Positions 1 through 7,213 of a stretch of 64,000 nucleotides of DNA are shown here, in pieces; position 1 is the first letter of the stretch; each line of letters starts with the position of its first letter. The DNA is from Algoriphagus boseongensis. GTDB lineage: Bacteria > Bacteroidota > Bacteroidia > Cytophagales > Cyclobacteriaceae. The notes beneath the pieces are model-generated. The model was given only the letters and a program-made list of their open reading frames with translations. It searched no databases and was not told the origin of the DNA. The translations under genes were made by a program, and so were the position numbers. The stretch is taken from NCBI RefSeq assembly GCF_004362805.1, contig NZ_SNYF01000007.1:434001-498000 (forward strand), written 5' to 3'.

Positions 1-123
1 GTCTTCGCGGTTTGTTTGGTGTTTTTCTCTTTGGGAAAACCAAGTCCTGATCGACTTTCCAGACTTCTCAAACTTAAAAAAGAAGACCGGGAGCTTCTCA
101 GAGAAGTCACCCGGCCTCAATAA
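1..123 (+). CDS. C-terminal fragment of an unidentified protein
   Basis: Frame 1 is open from the window edge to a TAA at 121-123 and gives about 40 residues. A hydrophobic stretch (VFAVCLVFFSLG) is followed by a strongly charged tail (RLLKLKKEDRELLREVTRPQ). This looks like the end of a last membrane helix with a cytoplasmic tail, but I do not recognise the family. The start lies outside the window. The gene converges on the minus-strand operon that ends at 158. Confidence 0.5.
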   Translation, partial: VFAVCLVFFSLGKPSPDRLSRLLKLKKEDRELLREVTRPQ

Positions 124-157
124 ATTTTAAAATGGGTTTTTTAGCCCTGATTTCCGA

Positions 158-1084
158 TTAGTTTTCGATCGTAATATTTCCAGAGCTGATATTTCCACGG
201 ACAGTCGTAGAAGCTCCATTATCGATTTCCAATGTTTTTCCGGTGTTGATTCCTCCTACTTTAAGGTTTCCTGAAGAGGCTTTCAGGGAAAAATTGAAGC
301 TTTTTAGGTTGGAGTTAGTTTGAACTCGGAAATTCCCGGAGGTTCCATTGAATCTAGTATTTGGACCCAAGCCTGAATTGGTAGCCCGTACATTACCTGA
401 AGTAAACTGCATATTTCCCAATTGACCGGCATTGTTGATTTTAGCATTTCCTGAGGTCAATCTCACATTGACTTCTCCATCCACTCCATCAGCTTCAAGA
501 GATCCGCTGGTGGATTCGTAATTCAGGTTTCCTTTGATATTGAAGAAATTTCCATTTCCTGAAGTCACTCCACCTTCTACATTTCCGGATACCCCATCTG
601 CGGTCAAATTACCCGAGGTCGCCTTAATACTCAAATCTCCATTGACCTTGTATGCCTTTACATTTCCTGAGGAAACTCTAAGCGAGGTTTTGTCATTGGA
701 TACATTTTCTATGGTCATATTCCCTGAACTTCCCTTGAAATCAAGCGCGATTCCTTCCGGTCCGGTGATATTGATGTAACCCTTGTTTTTAGTATTCCAG
801 TTGTAGTTGTTTTGCTTGCGGGTATGACTGATTTTCAAAACATCTCCCAAAGTCACAAAGACGATATCCTGATCCGAGTCGTTGGATTCCAAATAGGCTT
901 CCACATTTACTTCGCTGCCGCTTCCACCTTTGTAAGTCACATTTAGCCAGCCGCTTTCCACTTCAATTTTCTTAATTCCCGGATAGGTTTTTTTAGTGTC
1001 AACCAAGACATTTTGGGCAAAAACTGCGGTGCTGATAACTAGCAGAGCAATTGCCAAGGCGAATTTTTTGGTATAATTCTTCAT
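158..1084 (-). CDS. Secreted DUF4097-like beta-repeat protein
   Basis: This 308-residue protein starts with a clear Sec signal peptide (MKNYTKKFALAIALLVISTAVFAQ). The rest is a ladder of short beta-strand repeats, each carrying an SGN or SGS turn (about ten copies, e.g. VSSGNVKAY, LTSGNAKIN, FTSGNVRAT). That pattern matches the DUF4097/putative adhesin right-handed beta-repeat families common in Bacteroidota; no catalytic site is visible. It is probably exported to the periplasm or cell surface. It is the last gene of the minus-strand ECF sigma operon, 14 bases behind an outer-membrane barrel gene, so it is likely co-expressed with that sigma factor. The exact role is unknown. Confidence 0.8.
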   Translation of the reverse strand: MKNYTKKFALAIALLVISTAVFAQNVLVDTKKTYPGIKKIEVESGWLNVTYKGGSGSEVNVEAYLESNDSDQDIVFVTLGDVLKISHTRKQNNYNWNTKNKGYINITGPEGIALDFKGSSGNMTIENVSNDKTSLRVSSGNVKAYKVNGDLSIKATSGNLTADGVSGNVEGGVTSGNGNFFNIKGNLNYESTSGSLEADGVDGEVNVRLTSGNAKINNAGQLGNMQFTSGNVRATNSGLGPNTRFNGTSGNFRVQTNSNLKSFNFSLKASSGNLKVGGINTGKTLEIDNGASTTVRGNISSGNITIEN

Positions 1085-1098
1085 GTTTTTGTGGGTTT

Positions 1099-1914
1099 TT
1101 AGTCTACTCGTAGTCCAAAGCTCATGGCCTGCAATTCAGGTCCTTTTGCTTCTTGGAATAGGTTGTTCATGTCGTAATTGAAAAATAAGGTCACGTCTCC
1201 GATTCCTATTTCTCCTCGAAGTCCATAGCGGAAATTCTCGATGTACATGTTGGATTTGGTGTAATCTTTTCTCTTGTCTCCATCTACATCGTAGACGAAT
1301 TTACCTCTTCCTCCAAGTCTATACCCTGCATATCCTCCTGCTCCAAATCTGAAATTCCCATTATTGGTTCTAAGAGTCGGTATAATTGTTAGTGTGGCGT
1401 AGGAGGCAGAAATCTTGGATTTGGTAGGATCAGCTCCAGGAACGTCGATGACTTCAGTATAATCGACAAAGTCAATTCCGGCAGGAGTTTTTACCGCCAC
1501 CAGACTTGGGTCTTCAAACTTAAAATTGTACCAGCTTACTCCAAGCGAAGATCTGAGATGGAAGTTTTTGCTTGCCTTCCAAGTACCCACTGATTGAAGA
1601 GCTACATACCAGCTTCCCCAAGGTTTTACTTTTGGAGCTCCTTTGTCTACTGGGTAAATGTTAATTCCGACTTCGGATTCCAGAAAATTGTAATGAAACT
1701 TGGATGACTTGGTAGAATGGTAGTTGGTGTAGTCATTTTCATCAATTTCCCATTCGTAAGACTTGGTACCGTCTTCGTATTTGGTCACTGTCCAGGACTT
1801 TCCAAACATGGTGTAGGCTTTGGTTTTGCCTTCTTGCTCGGTTTCAGTGGTTTGGGCAAATCCTTTTCCTACTAGGAAGAGTAATGCAATTGCCAGAAAG
1901 TTGATTTTTCGCAT
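1099..1914 (-). CDS. Outer-membrane beta-barrel protein, paralog of the next gene upstream
   Basis: A 271-residue protein with an N-terminal signal peptide (MRKINFLAIALLFLVGKGFAQ). It has alternating amphipathic strands rich in aromatic residues and ends close to a typical barrel terminus (MSFGLRVD). Its last 120 residues align well with the end of the protein at 1967-3013: both carry GAGGYAGYRLGG/AAGPYVGYRLGG, an ENFRYGLRGE/ENLRYGIRGE strand and FQEAKGPEL/FQDGKGPEL. The two are therefore tandem paralogs. The gene lies 52 bases behind its paralog and 14 bases ahead of the DUF4097-like gene. The barrel call is inferred from sequence pattern; ligand and function are unknown. Confidence 0.8.
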   Translation of the reverse strand: MRKINFLAIALLFLVGKGFAQTTETEQEGKTKAYTMFGKSWTVTKYEDGTKSYEWEIDENDYTNYHSTKSSKFHYNFLESEVGINIYPVDKGAPKVKPWGSWYVALQSVGTWKASKNFHLRSSLGVSWYNFKFEDPSLVAVKTPAGIDFVDYTEVIDVPGADPTKSKISASYATLTIIPTLRTNNGNFRFGAGGYAGYRLGGRGKFVYDVDGDKRKDYTKSNMYIENFRYGLRGEIGIGDVTLFFNYDMNNLFQEAKGPELQAMSFGLRVD

Positions 1915-1966
1915 AGTTGGTTTGTGTTAAAAATTAGGGAAAAGGGGAGGTAGGCTCCCCTTTGGT

Positions 1967-3013
1967 TTAAAATACAATTCCGAATGTGATAGGATTGAGC
2001 TCAGGTCCTTTTCCGTCTTGGAAAAGATTATTCAAGTCATAGGTAGTGAAGAATTTAATTCGTCCAACTCCCAATTCTCCTCGAATACCATAGCGTAGGT
2101 TTTCTAAATAAAGACCAGTGTCTTCTTTGTCTTTTCTTCTGCCTGAGCCTTCCAATTCCCGGAAAACATATTTGGATTGTCCGCCAAGTCTATATCCAAC
2201 ATATGGTCCTGCTGCAATTCTCAATCCTCTTCTTCCATTGTCATTCATCTTGCCAAAGTCAAGCTCAAACATGGTCATGGCTGTCAAGTATGAGGAGGAA
2301 AGCTTGCTTTTAAATCCATCTACATCAGATCTTTGGATGAAATCAATCATTTCTTCACCTCGGACTGCCTGATAATCCCGGTTCTCAAACTTGAAGTTGT
2401 AGAACTGGAATCCAATTCCGAAATCCCAGTAAAACCCTTTGGAAATTCGCTGAGCGGCCATCCAGTTTAGACCTACATTCCAGCTACCCCATCCCTTTAC
2501 TGAATAGGGTTGATCAGAAGTCGGGAATTTCCCATCTGCATCGAGGAAGTTATTTACCCCTAAATCAATATTGAAAAAGGTTCTGAAAGGAGGATCCTGC
2601 TTTTTCTTGGCACCAGTTTCGAATTTCACCCGAGTATTTTCTCCGGATTCATCGACGTATAATCTCATGCCAGCCACATTGACTTCGGTCTGGTTGGTGT
2701 CTTCGTAGACTTTTACTACTTCCTTGACAGTCCCGTCTTTTTTGCGGATTTCCACGATGGTAAGTTCACCGGTTTCTTTGTTTTCTTCCAGATCAAGCTC
2801 AGAGATGATTTGGTTGATGTTCATCAATTTGAGCTTGTCGAAGTCTTCTTTTGATTCGACGATGATGACGACTTTTCCGGCTTTTCCGAATTCGATCACC
2901 ACACTGTCCTTCATGACAGCCATTTCGGTTTTTACCGGGAATTCATGGCGGTCTGTAGCAAATGCCACCTGAACCAAAGCCATAAAGCAGATTAATAACA
3001 AGTATTTTTTCAT
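1967..3013 (-). CDS. Outer-membrane beta-barrel protein with N-terminal extra domain
   Basis: A 348-residue secreted protein (signal MKKYLLLICFMALVQVAFA). About 100 residues of mixed charged sequence (residues 20-130, with VVIEFGKAGKVVIIVESKEDF) precede a barrel-like domain homologous to its downstream neighbour. The C-terminus ends in an aromatic strand (NPITFGIVF), as expected for an outer-membrane barrel. The N-terminal portion is missing from the shorter paralog and may be a periplasmic domain. The gene follows the anti-sigma-like gene by 48 bases on the same strand and probably belongs to the same transcript. Function unknown. Confidence 0.8.
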   Translation of the reverse strand: MKKYLLLICFMALVQVAFATDRHEFPVKTEMAVMKDSVVIEFGKAGKVVIIVESKEDFDKLKLMNINQIISELDLEENKETGELTIVEIRKKDGTVKEVVKVYEDTNQTEVNVAGMRLYVDESGENTRVKFETGAKKKQDPPFRTFFNIDLGVNNFLDADGKFPTSDQPYSVKGWGSWNVGLNWMAAQRISKGFYWDFGIGFQFYNFKFENRDYQAVRGEEMIDFIQRSDVDGFKSKLSSSYLTAMTMFELDFGKMNDNGRRGLRIAAGPYVGYRLGGQSKYVFRELEGSGRRKDKEDTGLYLENLRYGIRGELGVGRIKFFTTYDLNNLFQDGKGPELNPITFGIVF

Positions 3014-3061
3014 GATTTCTTTAATTAAAAAGAGTGAGTTGGTTTAGTTTTCTTTGATGTT

Positions 3062-3853
3062 TTATTTTTCAGCGCGATCTCTCTTGCTGGTCAATGTTGC
3101 AAATAGGTTGTCTTTTCTGTCTTGAATTTCGGCAAAGCCTTCATCCACTTTTCCCAAAAGTCCTTCCACTTGGCCTACAGTTTTTCCCAATTCGGTAATC
3201 AAATTCTTTTCCGCTGGTTCGCCTTTTTTGATTCCGTTTGAGTAAATATTCACTCGGTAAAGCGGCTCATCATTGGCTTCGGTTTGGGCGGAAGCAACAG
3301 TTTTGGTTAAGTCTGGAGTTTTCAATTCCGGCAAAGTCAAGTCTGGTTCAGCTACTTTCAATTCAGGGATTAGGACTGGTTCTGCTGCCTTTTCTGTACT
3401 TGGATTTTCCGCTTGTGCGATGAAAGAATCAGCTTTCTTTTCTGAAGGAATTACTTTTTGGATTGGAGAATTTTTCTTTTGGGTAGAAGAGGTATTTGGT
3501 TTAGGTTGGCTCTTTATCTCAGTGTTTTCTTGAATTGAGTTTGCTTCGATTTCTGAAGTTTCATTACCTGTGGTTTTCTCTTCGATACTTGAATTTTCCT
3601 CGATTAAAGTTTCCTCTGTTTGAGCAAGCATTTTCTCCTCGTTTGCCTGGTCTGCACTTGGCCAATTTAGGTAAGCAACCATCACCAAGGCACTAAAAGA
3701 GGCGGCAATAGCCCACCAAACTCCCCATCCGGATTTGGAAGATTTTGGAAGTTGGCTTTCCAACCTTTCCCATGCCAAAGCACTGGGTTTTTCCTGATGT
3801 CCTTCCAGCTTTTCTCTGAAAAACTGATCGAATTCTTGATTTGTCTTAGCCAT
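3062..3853 (-). CDS. Anti-sigma-factor-like single-pass membrane protein
   Basis: 263 residues. The first 40 form a short soluble region (FDQFFREKLEGHQEKPSALAW) of the kind seen in Bacteroidota anti-sigma proteins encoded beside ECF sigma factors. One transmembrane helix follows at about residues 43-65 (WGVWWAIAASFSALVMVAYL), then a long Glu/Ser/Pro-rich, presumably periplasmic tail. There is no zinc-binding ZAS motif. Its start overlaps the sigma factor's end by 8 bases, which suggests translational coupling and 1:1 production. The anti-sigma role is inferred from context and topology. A structural role coupling sigma release to envelope status is possible but not shown. Confidence 0.65.
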   Translation of the reverse strand: MAKTNQEFDQFFREKLEGHQEKPSALAWERLESQLPKSSKSGWGVWWAIAASFSALVMVAYLNWPSADQANEEKMLAQTEETLIEENSSIEEKTTGNETSEIEANSIQENTEIKSQPKPNTSSTQKKNSPIQKVIPSEKKADSFIAQAENPSTEKAAEPVLIPELKVAEPDLTLPELKTPDLTKTVASAQTEANDEPLYRVNIYSNGIKKGEPAEKNLITELGKTVGQVEGLLGKVDEGFAEIQDRKDNLFATLTSKRDRAEK

Positions 3854-4415
3854 GGTTAGTCTTGATTTTGGGTTGCAGACTGGCGATTTTTTCTTTTAAA
3901 GCGTTTCTGGCGCGATTTAACTGAGATTTGGATGTGCTTTCGGTTATGCCGAGCAAATCCCCGATTTCCTGATGGGAGTATCCTTCGATGGCATACAGGT
4001 TGAAAACTGTTCTGTATCCCACAGGTAGGTCTTGAATCAAATCCATCAATTCGGCTGCCTCCATATGGGTCAGTTCGTAATGATGATTGCTGTATTCCAA
4101 TTCTCCTACCAGATTTACTTCCATCATTAGGTGACGGTTGCTTCTCAACGTCATCAGCGCCTGAGTGACTACGATTCGCTTCATCCATCCTTCAAAGCTT
4201 CCTTTGTTTTGAAACTGGGATAACTTTTCGAAGATTTTCATAAAGCTCTCGATCATCACATCCTCGGCATGTTCGCGATCCTTAAGATATCGCATGCAGA
4301 TGGCCAAAAATTTCCCTGAATAAGTATCGTACAAGTGACGCTGCGCCGATCGGTCTCCCTTCAGGCATCCCTTGATTAGTCCTTCTTCAGTTGAAAAATT
4401 GGGTCTGTTAAACAT
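3846..4415 (-). CDS. ECF-family RNA polymerase sigma factor
   Basis: 189 residues, the usual ECF length. Region 2 is visible at about 20-90 (AEDVMIESFMKIFEKL, then GSFEGWMKRIVVTQAL). Region 4 is at about 128-180, with the helix-turn-helix GYSHQEIGDLLGITESTSKS and the terminal arginine helix QLNRARNALKEKI. It directs RNA polymerase to a dedicated promoter set. It is the first gene of a minus-strand operon with the overlapping anti-sigma-like gene, two barrels and a DUF4097-like protein, so envelope homeostasis is a reasonable inferred role. The AT-rich upstream region 4440-4500 probably holds its promoter, possibly autoregulated; I cannot define the motif with confidence. Confidence 0.92.
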   Translation of the reverse strand: MFNRPNFSTEEGLIKGCLKGDRSAQRHLYDTYSGKFLAICMRYLKDREHAEDVMIESFMKIFEKLSQFQNKGSFEGWMKRIVVTQALMTLRSNRHLMMEVNLVGELEYSNHHYELTHMEAAELMDLIQDLPVGYRTVFNLYAIEGYSHQEIGDLLGITESTSKSQLNRARNALKEKIASLQPKIKTNHG

Positions 4416-4542
4416 TCCGGTTGGCTTTCATAAGGGTAGATGCACGAAGCTGAAAATTCGTTGCGTGGAGATATAAAAAAAGTTAAAAAATTTTCCATTG
4501 GAAAATAAATAAGCTGAAAATCAGTTGGTTTGGATTTTCCTT

Positions 4543-4830
4543 TTACAAAGAAAAAATAAAGAAGAGTAAGGCTACACCCAGAACCAAGATTAGGACTTGA
4601 GACTTTTCCTTGAATTCGTCCGCCAGCTTTCTTTTTCTCAAAACCATAATAGACTGACCTATTCCCATAAACTGAAGGAGAATACTGACCCCATTCAATG
4701 GTCCCATGGGCGCATCCAAAAAGCCAAAATGGGTATTGATCAAAGAAAGCGTGCCCAGAATAATTCCTGTGATTCCAAAAAGGAAAGATCGTTGAAGTAA
4801 TACTTCCTCAGGTAGTTCGGACCATTTCAT
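4543..4830 (-). CDS. Small membrane protein of unknown function
   Basis: 95 residues when started at the ATG at 4830 (MKWSELPEEVLLQ). The frame stays open further upstream, but that part is a low-complexity intergenic repeat and is not credible protein. Three hydrophobic helices are visible (about 14-32, 41-60 and 76-94), with a charged RKRKLADEFKEK loop between the last two. I do not recognise the family. It lies downstream of polX on the same strand, separated by the repeat block, and ends 127 bases before the start of the sigma factor operon. Confidence 0.65.
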   Translation of the reverse strand: MKWSELPEEVLLQRSFLFGITGIILGTLSLINTHFGFLDAPMGPLNGVSILLQFMGIGQSIMVLRKRKLADEFKEKSQVLILVLGVALLFFIFSL

Positions 4831-4842
4831 AGGAATTGGAAT

Positions 4843-4909
4843 AAGTGTAAAGTTTAAAGTGCAAAATTTTAAAGAGGGTTGATGCTGAAGACTGTCTACT
4901 GCTAACTGC
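4843..4909. repeat. Low-complexity intergenic repeat abutting the polX stop codon
   Basis: Read on the minus strand, the polX stop TAG is itself the beginning of a TAGGCAGTTAGCAGTAGAC-type run. A GTTTAAAG/TTTAAAGTG run follows. The same two word families recur at 45758-45893 and 63542-63620, also immediately downstream of genes. The block is non-coding and AT-rich with short imperfect tandem words. It is probably a dispersed intergenic element of this genome. Confidence 0.6.
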
Positions 4910-6613
4910 CTACTGAATCCCCGCTTTTCTGTCTGCAAAGTAAGCAGCAATATCGGTTAAGCTCATTGCATTGAGGGTCATTTCTTTGGTCAGGCCTCCT
5001 TTTCTTCCGACCAAAACTCCATATTTCATGTCAGCGTAGCCTTCCATCTCGTGAGCGTCAGGGTTGATAGAAAGCTTAACTCCCTGATCCATAGCATACC
5101 TTACCCATCTCCAGTCCAAATCCAATCTCCATGGATTTGCATTGATTTCGATAACCACATTATGAGCTGCACAAGCATCAATGACTACCTTATGGTCAAT
5201 AGGATATCCTTCTCTTCTGAGTAATAACCTGCCAGTTGGGTGTCCAAGAATTGTCGTGTATGGATTAGCAATAGCTTTGAGCAATCGTTCAGTAGCCCGT
5301 TTGATATCCATATTTAGAATGGAGTGAACAGAGGAAACAATAAAATCAAAACTAGCCAGAACTTCATTTGGATAGTCCAAACTTCCATCACCAAGAATGT
5401 CCGACTCGATTCCCTTGAATATTCTAAAAGGAGCTAATTCCTTGTTTAGCTCGTCGATTTCCGCATGTTGCTTGATTACTTTTTCGATTTCCAGACCTCC
5501 TGCATAGCTGGCTGTTCGGCTGTGATCCGAAATACCGAGGTATTCATAACCTAGGGATTTGCAGTATTCAGCCATTTGCCTCAGGCTATGTTTGCCGTCG
5601 CTGTAAGTGGAATGGTTGTGTAGAATTCCCTTAAGGTCTTTTTCTTCGAGAAGCTTGGGTATTTTATTTTCTTTTGCCAAACCAACCTCACCAAATCCCT
5701 CCCGCATTTCTGCAGGGATAAATTGGAGTCCATTTTTGGAGAAAAACTCTTCTTCCGAATCGAAATCTTTTTTCTGAATTCTTTCTGCTAGGACTTCGGT
5801 TTCTGAAACCGGTGAGATCAAATGTCCTTTCGCAGCGGTAAGGCTTAGTTTTTTCCAAACGAAGTCTTTTACCTCACAAAAATGAATAACCACCTTCAGA
5901 TCTACCTCCTTCATTTTTCCTCTCCAGGTTTGAGGACCTGAAATGGAGAGATTCCAATCAATTTCTTCGAAAGATTTTAAGCTTTTTTTAAGGGCATTCC
6001 AATCATTGGTGCCCACCAGAAATTCCGCTTCAGAAATCACTTCCAATTTTCTGGCAAATTCACCGACCAAAGCAACTTGGTTTTTTGAGCCAAGTTTTTG
6101 AAGGTTTTCAAAAAGATTTTGGATGACGGATTCAATGTCTGCGTAGAGCCATTTGCCTGCATTGGATGCTTTAAACTCCAGGTTTTGAATAATGCTCTCT
6201 TGAGTTTTTTCTCCGAATCCTTTGGTCTTGGCGACAATCCCGCTTTGACAGGCCTCCATCAATTCGTGGGTCGAAGTGATTCCGAGTTCTTCCCAGAGGG
6301 CTTTTACCTTTTTTGGTCCCAGCCCCTTGATCTGGAGAATTTCCAGTACTCCTTCCGGAGTTTTCGCTAATAATTCTTCTAAAGCAGGGTAGGTTTCAGT
6401 TTCCTTGAGATTTTTGATCACCTCGATGATCCCTTTTCCTACACCATTGATTTGGCTGAGCTGATCATCTGAAACCTCCATGATGTCAAAATCTCCACGC
6501 TCCAAGGCAGTTAGTGCGCTTTGATAGCTTCGGATTTTAAATGGATTTTCATCGTGGAGCTCCATCAGCTGGATTCCCAGCTTTAATTTTTTTAGAAGAG
6601 TTTTATGGTCCAA
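4910..6613 (-). CDS. polX: PolX-like protein: HhH domains, degenerate polymerase fold, intact PHP domain
   Basis: About 567 residues. No ATG precedes residue 28 of the open frame. I place the start at the TTG at 6613 because the family-typical first helix (DHKTLLKKLKLGIQLMELHD) begins there; an earlier TTG at 6646 is the alternative. Helix-hairpin-helix motifs GVGKG, GLGPKK and GFGEKT lie in the first 140 residues. The nucleotidyltransferase region follows (ALVGEFARKLEVISEAEF). Where active PolX enzymes carry a GS motif and an Asp-x-Asp metal pair, this has GEFARK and EAE, so polymerase activity is doubtful. The C-terminal PHP phosphoesterase is complete: HNHSTYSDG, ISDHS, GIESDI, SSVHS, LGHP, NPDAH. 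A likely role is 3'-5' exonuclease or phosphatase action in base-excision repair. Confidence 0.88.
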   Translation of the reverse strand: MDHKTLLKKLKLGIQLMELHDENPFKIRSYQSALTALERGDFDIMEVSDDQLSQINGVGKGIIEVIKNLKETETYPALEELLAKTPEGVLEILQIKGLGPKKVKALWEELGITSTHELMEACQSGIVAKTKGFGEKTQESIIQNLEFKASNAGKWLYADIESVIQNLFENLQKLGSKNQVALVGEFARKLEVISEAEFLVGTNDWNALKKSLKSFEEIDWNLSISGPQTWRGKMKEVDLKVVIHFCEVKDFVWKKLSLTAAKGHLISPVSETEVLAERIQKKDFDSEEEFFSKNGLQFIPAEMREGFGEVGLAKENKIPKLLEEKDLKGILHNHSTYSDGKHSLRQMAEYCKSLGYEYLGISDHSRTASYAGGLEIEKVIKQHAEIDELNKELAPFRIFKGIESDILGDGSLDYPNEVLASFDFIVSSVHSILNMDIKRATERLLKAIANPYTTILGHPTGRLLLRREGYPIDHKVVIDACAAHNVVIEINANPWRLDLDWRWVRYAMDQGVKLSINPDAHEMEGYADMKYGVLVGRKGGLTKEMTLNAMSLTDIAAYFADRKAGIQ

Positions 6614-6766
6614 AATTCTGGGGTTTTCGTAACAGGTCTTAGACAAATGTCTCTAATTATTGTTTCAATTTAAAACCCGAAGGACTAACTTATGATTAAA
6701 GTAAACTTTAGTCTTTTCAAAAATCAGGAATTGCAAATTGAATGTAGCCTTTGGGTTTAATACTAC

Positions 6767-6774
6767 TAGATTTG
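6767..6774 (+). promoter_or_regulatory. Possible -7 element for the EVE gene
   Basis: TAGATTTG matches the Bacteroidota TAnnTTTG -7 element and lies 40 bases before the start of the EVE-domain gene. I see no TTTG at the expected 19-base spacing upstream, so this is only a half-match. Confidence 0.3.
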
Positions 6775-6814
6775 AATAAGACATTCTAAAACAACCGATA
6801 AACCTAACCACTCT

Positions 6815-7213
6815 ATGAACTATTGGATGGTAAAAACTGAACCAAATTCCTATTCCTGGGATGATTTTGCCCAAAAGGGAGAGGATGTTTGGGACGGAGT
6901 TCGAAACTATCAGGCGAGAAATTTCTTGAAAGAAATGAAAAAGGGAGATCCGGTCCTTTTTTATCATAGTGGAAAAGACAAGGCAGTTGTTGGTATCGCA
7001 CTGGTTTCGGAGGAGGCTTTTCCAGATCCTAAAGATCAAGAATGGGTGGCAGTTAGGATAAAAGTAAAATCAAAGTTGAAGAATCCTGTCTCTCTTGCCG
7101 CTATCAAAGCTGAAGATCGCCTTTCTGAAATGTTGATGTTGAAACAAAGCCGACTTTCAGTCATGTCTGTTAGCAAAGAAGAGTTTGATTTGATTTTAAA
7201 AATGGGCTCATGA
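6815..7213 (+). CDS. EVE domain-containing protein
   Basis: 132 residues forming a single EVE domain, the PUA-like fold that recognises modified bases. Family hallmarks are visible: the N-terminal MNYWMVKTEPNSYSWDD, then DGVRNYQARNFL, the KKGDPVLFYHSG strand and VGIALVSEEAFPDP. It is a little shorter than the usual 140-150 residues but lacks no obvious core strand. Its TGA overlaps the ATG of the next gene (ATGA), so the two are probably translated together. EVE proteins are thought to bind modified nucleic acid; the target here is unknown. Confidence 0.93.
   Translation: MNYWMVKTEPNSYSWDDFAQKGEDVWDGVRNYQARNFLKEMKKGDPVLFYHSGKDKAVVGIALVSEEAFPDPKDQEWVAVRIKVKSKLKNPVSLAAIKAEDRLSEMLMLKQSRLSVMSVSKEEFDLILKMGS

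Noticed and set aside
534..779. Regular spacing of similar short sequences inside the DUF4097-like gene, resembling an array
   Set aside because: The periodicity comes from protein SGN repeats; the DNA units vary in length and sequence, so it is not a CRISPR array.
3856..4188. Minus-strand 110-codon frame within the sigma factor gene
   Set aside because: It is an out-of-frame shadow of the ECF sigma factor, which has unmistakable region 2 and 4 motifs.
6665..7039. Minus-strand 124-codon open frame opposite the EVE gene
   Set aside because: It is antisense to a clearly conserved EVE protein and has no family features; the composition follows the opposite strand.
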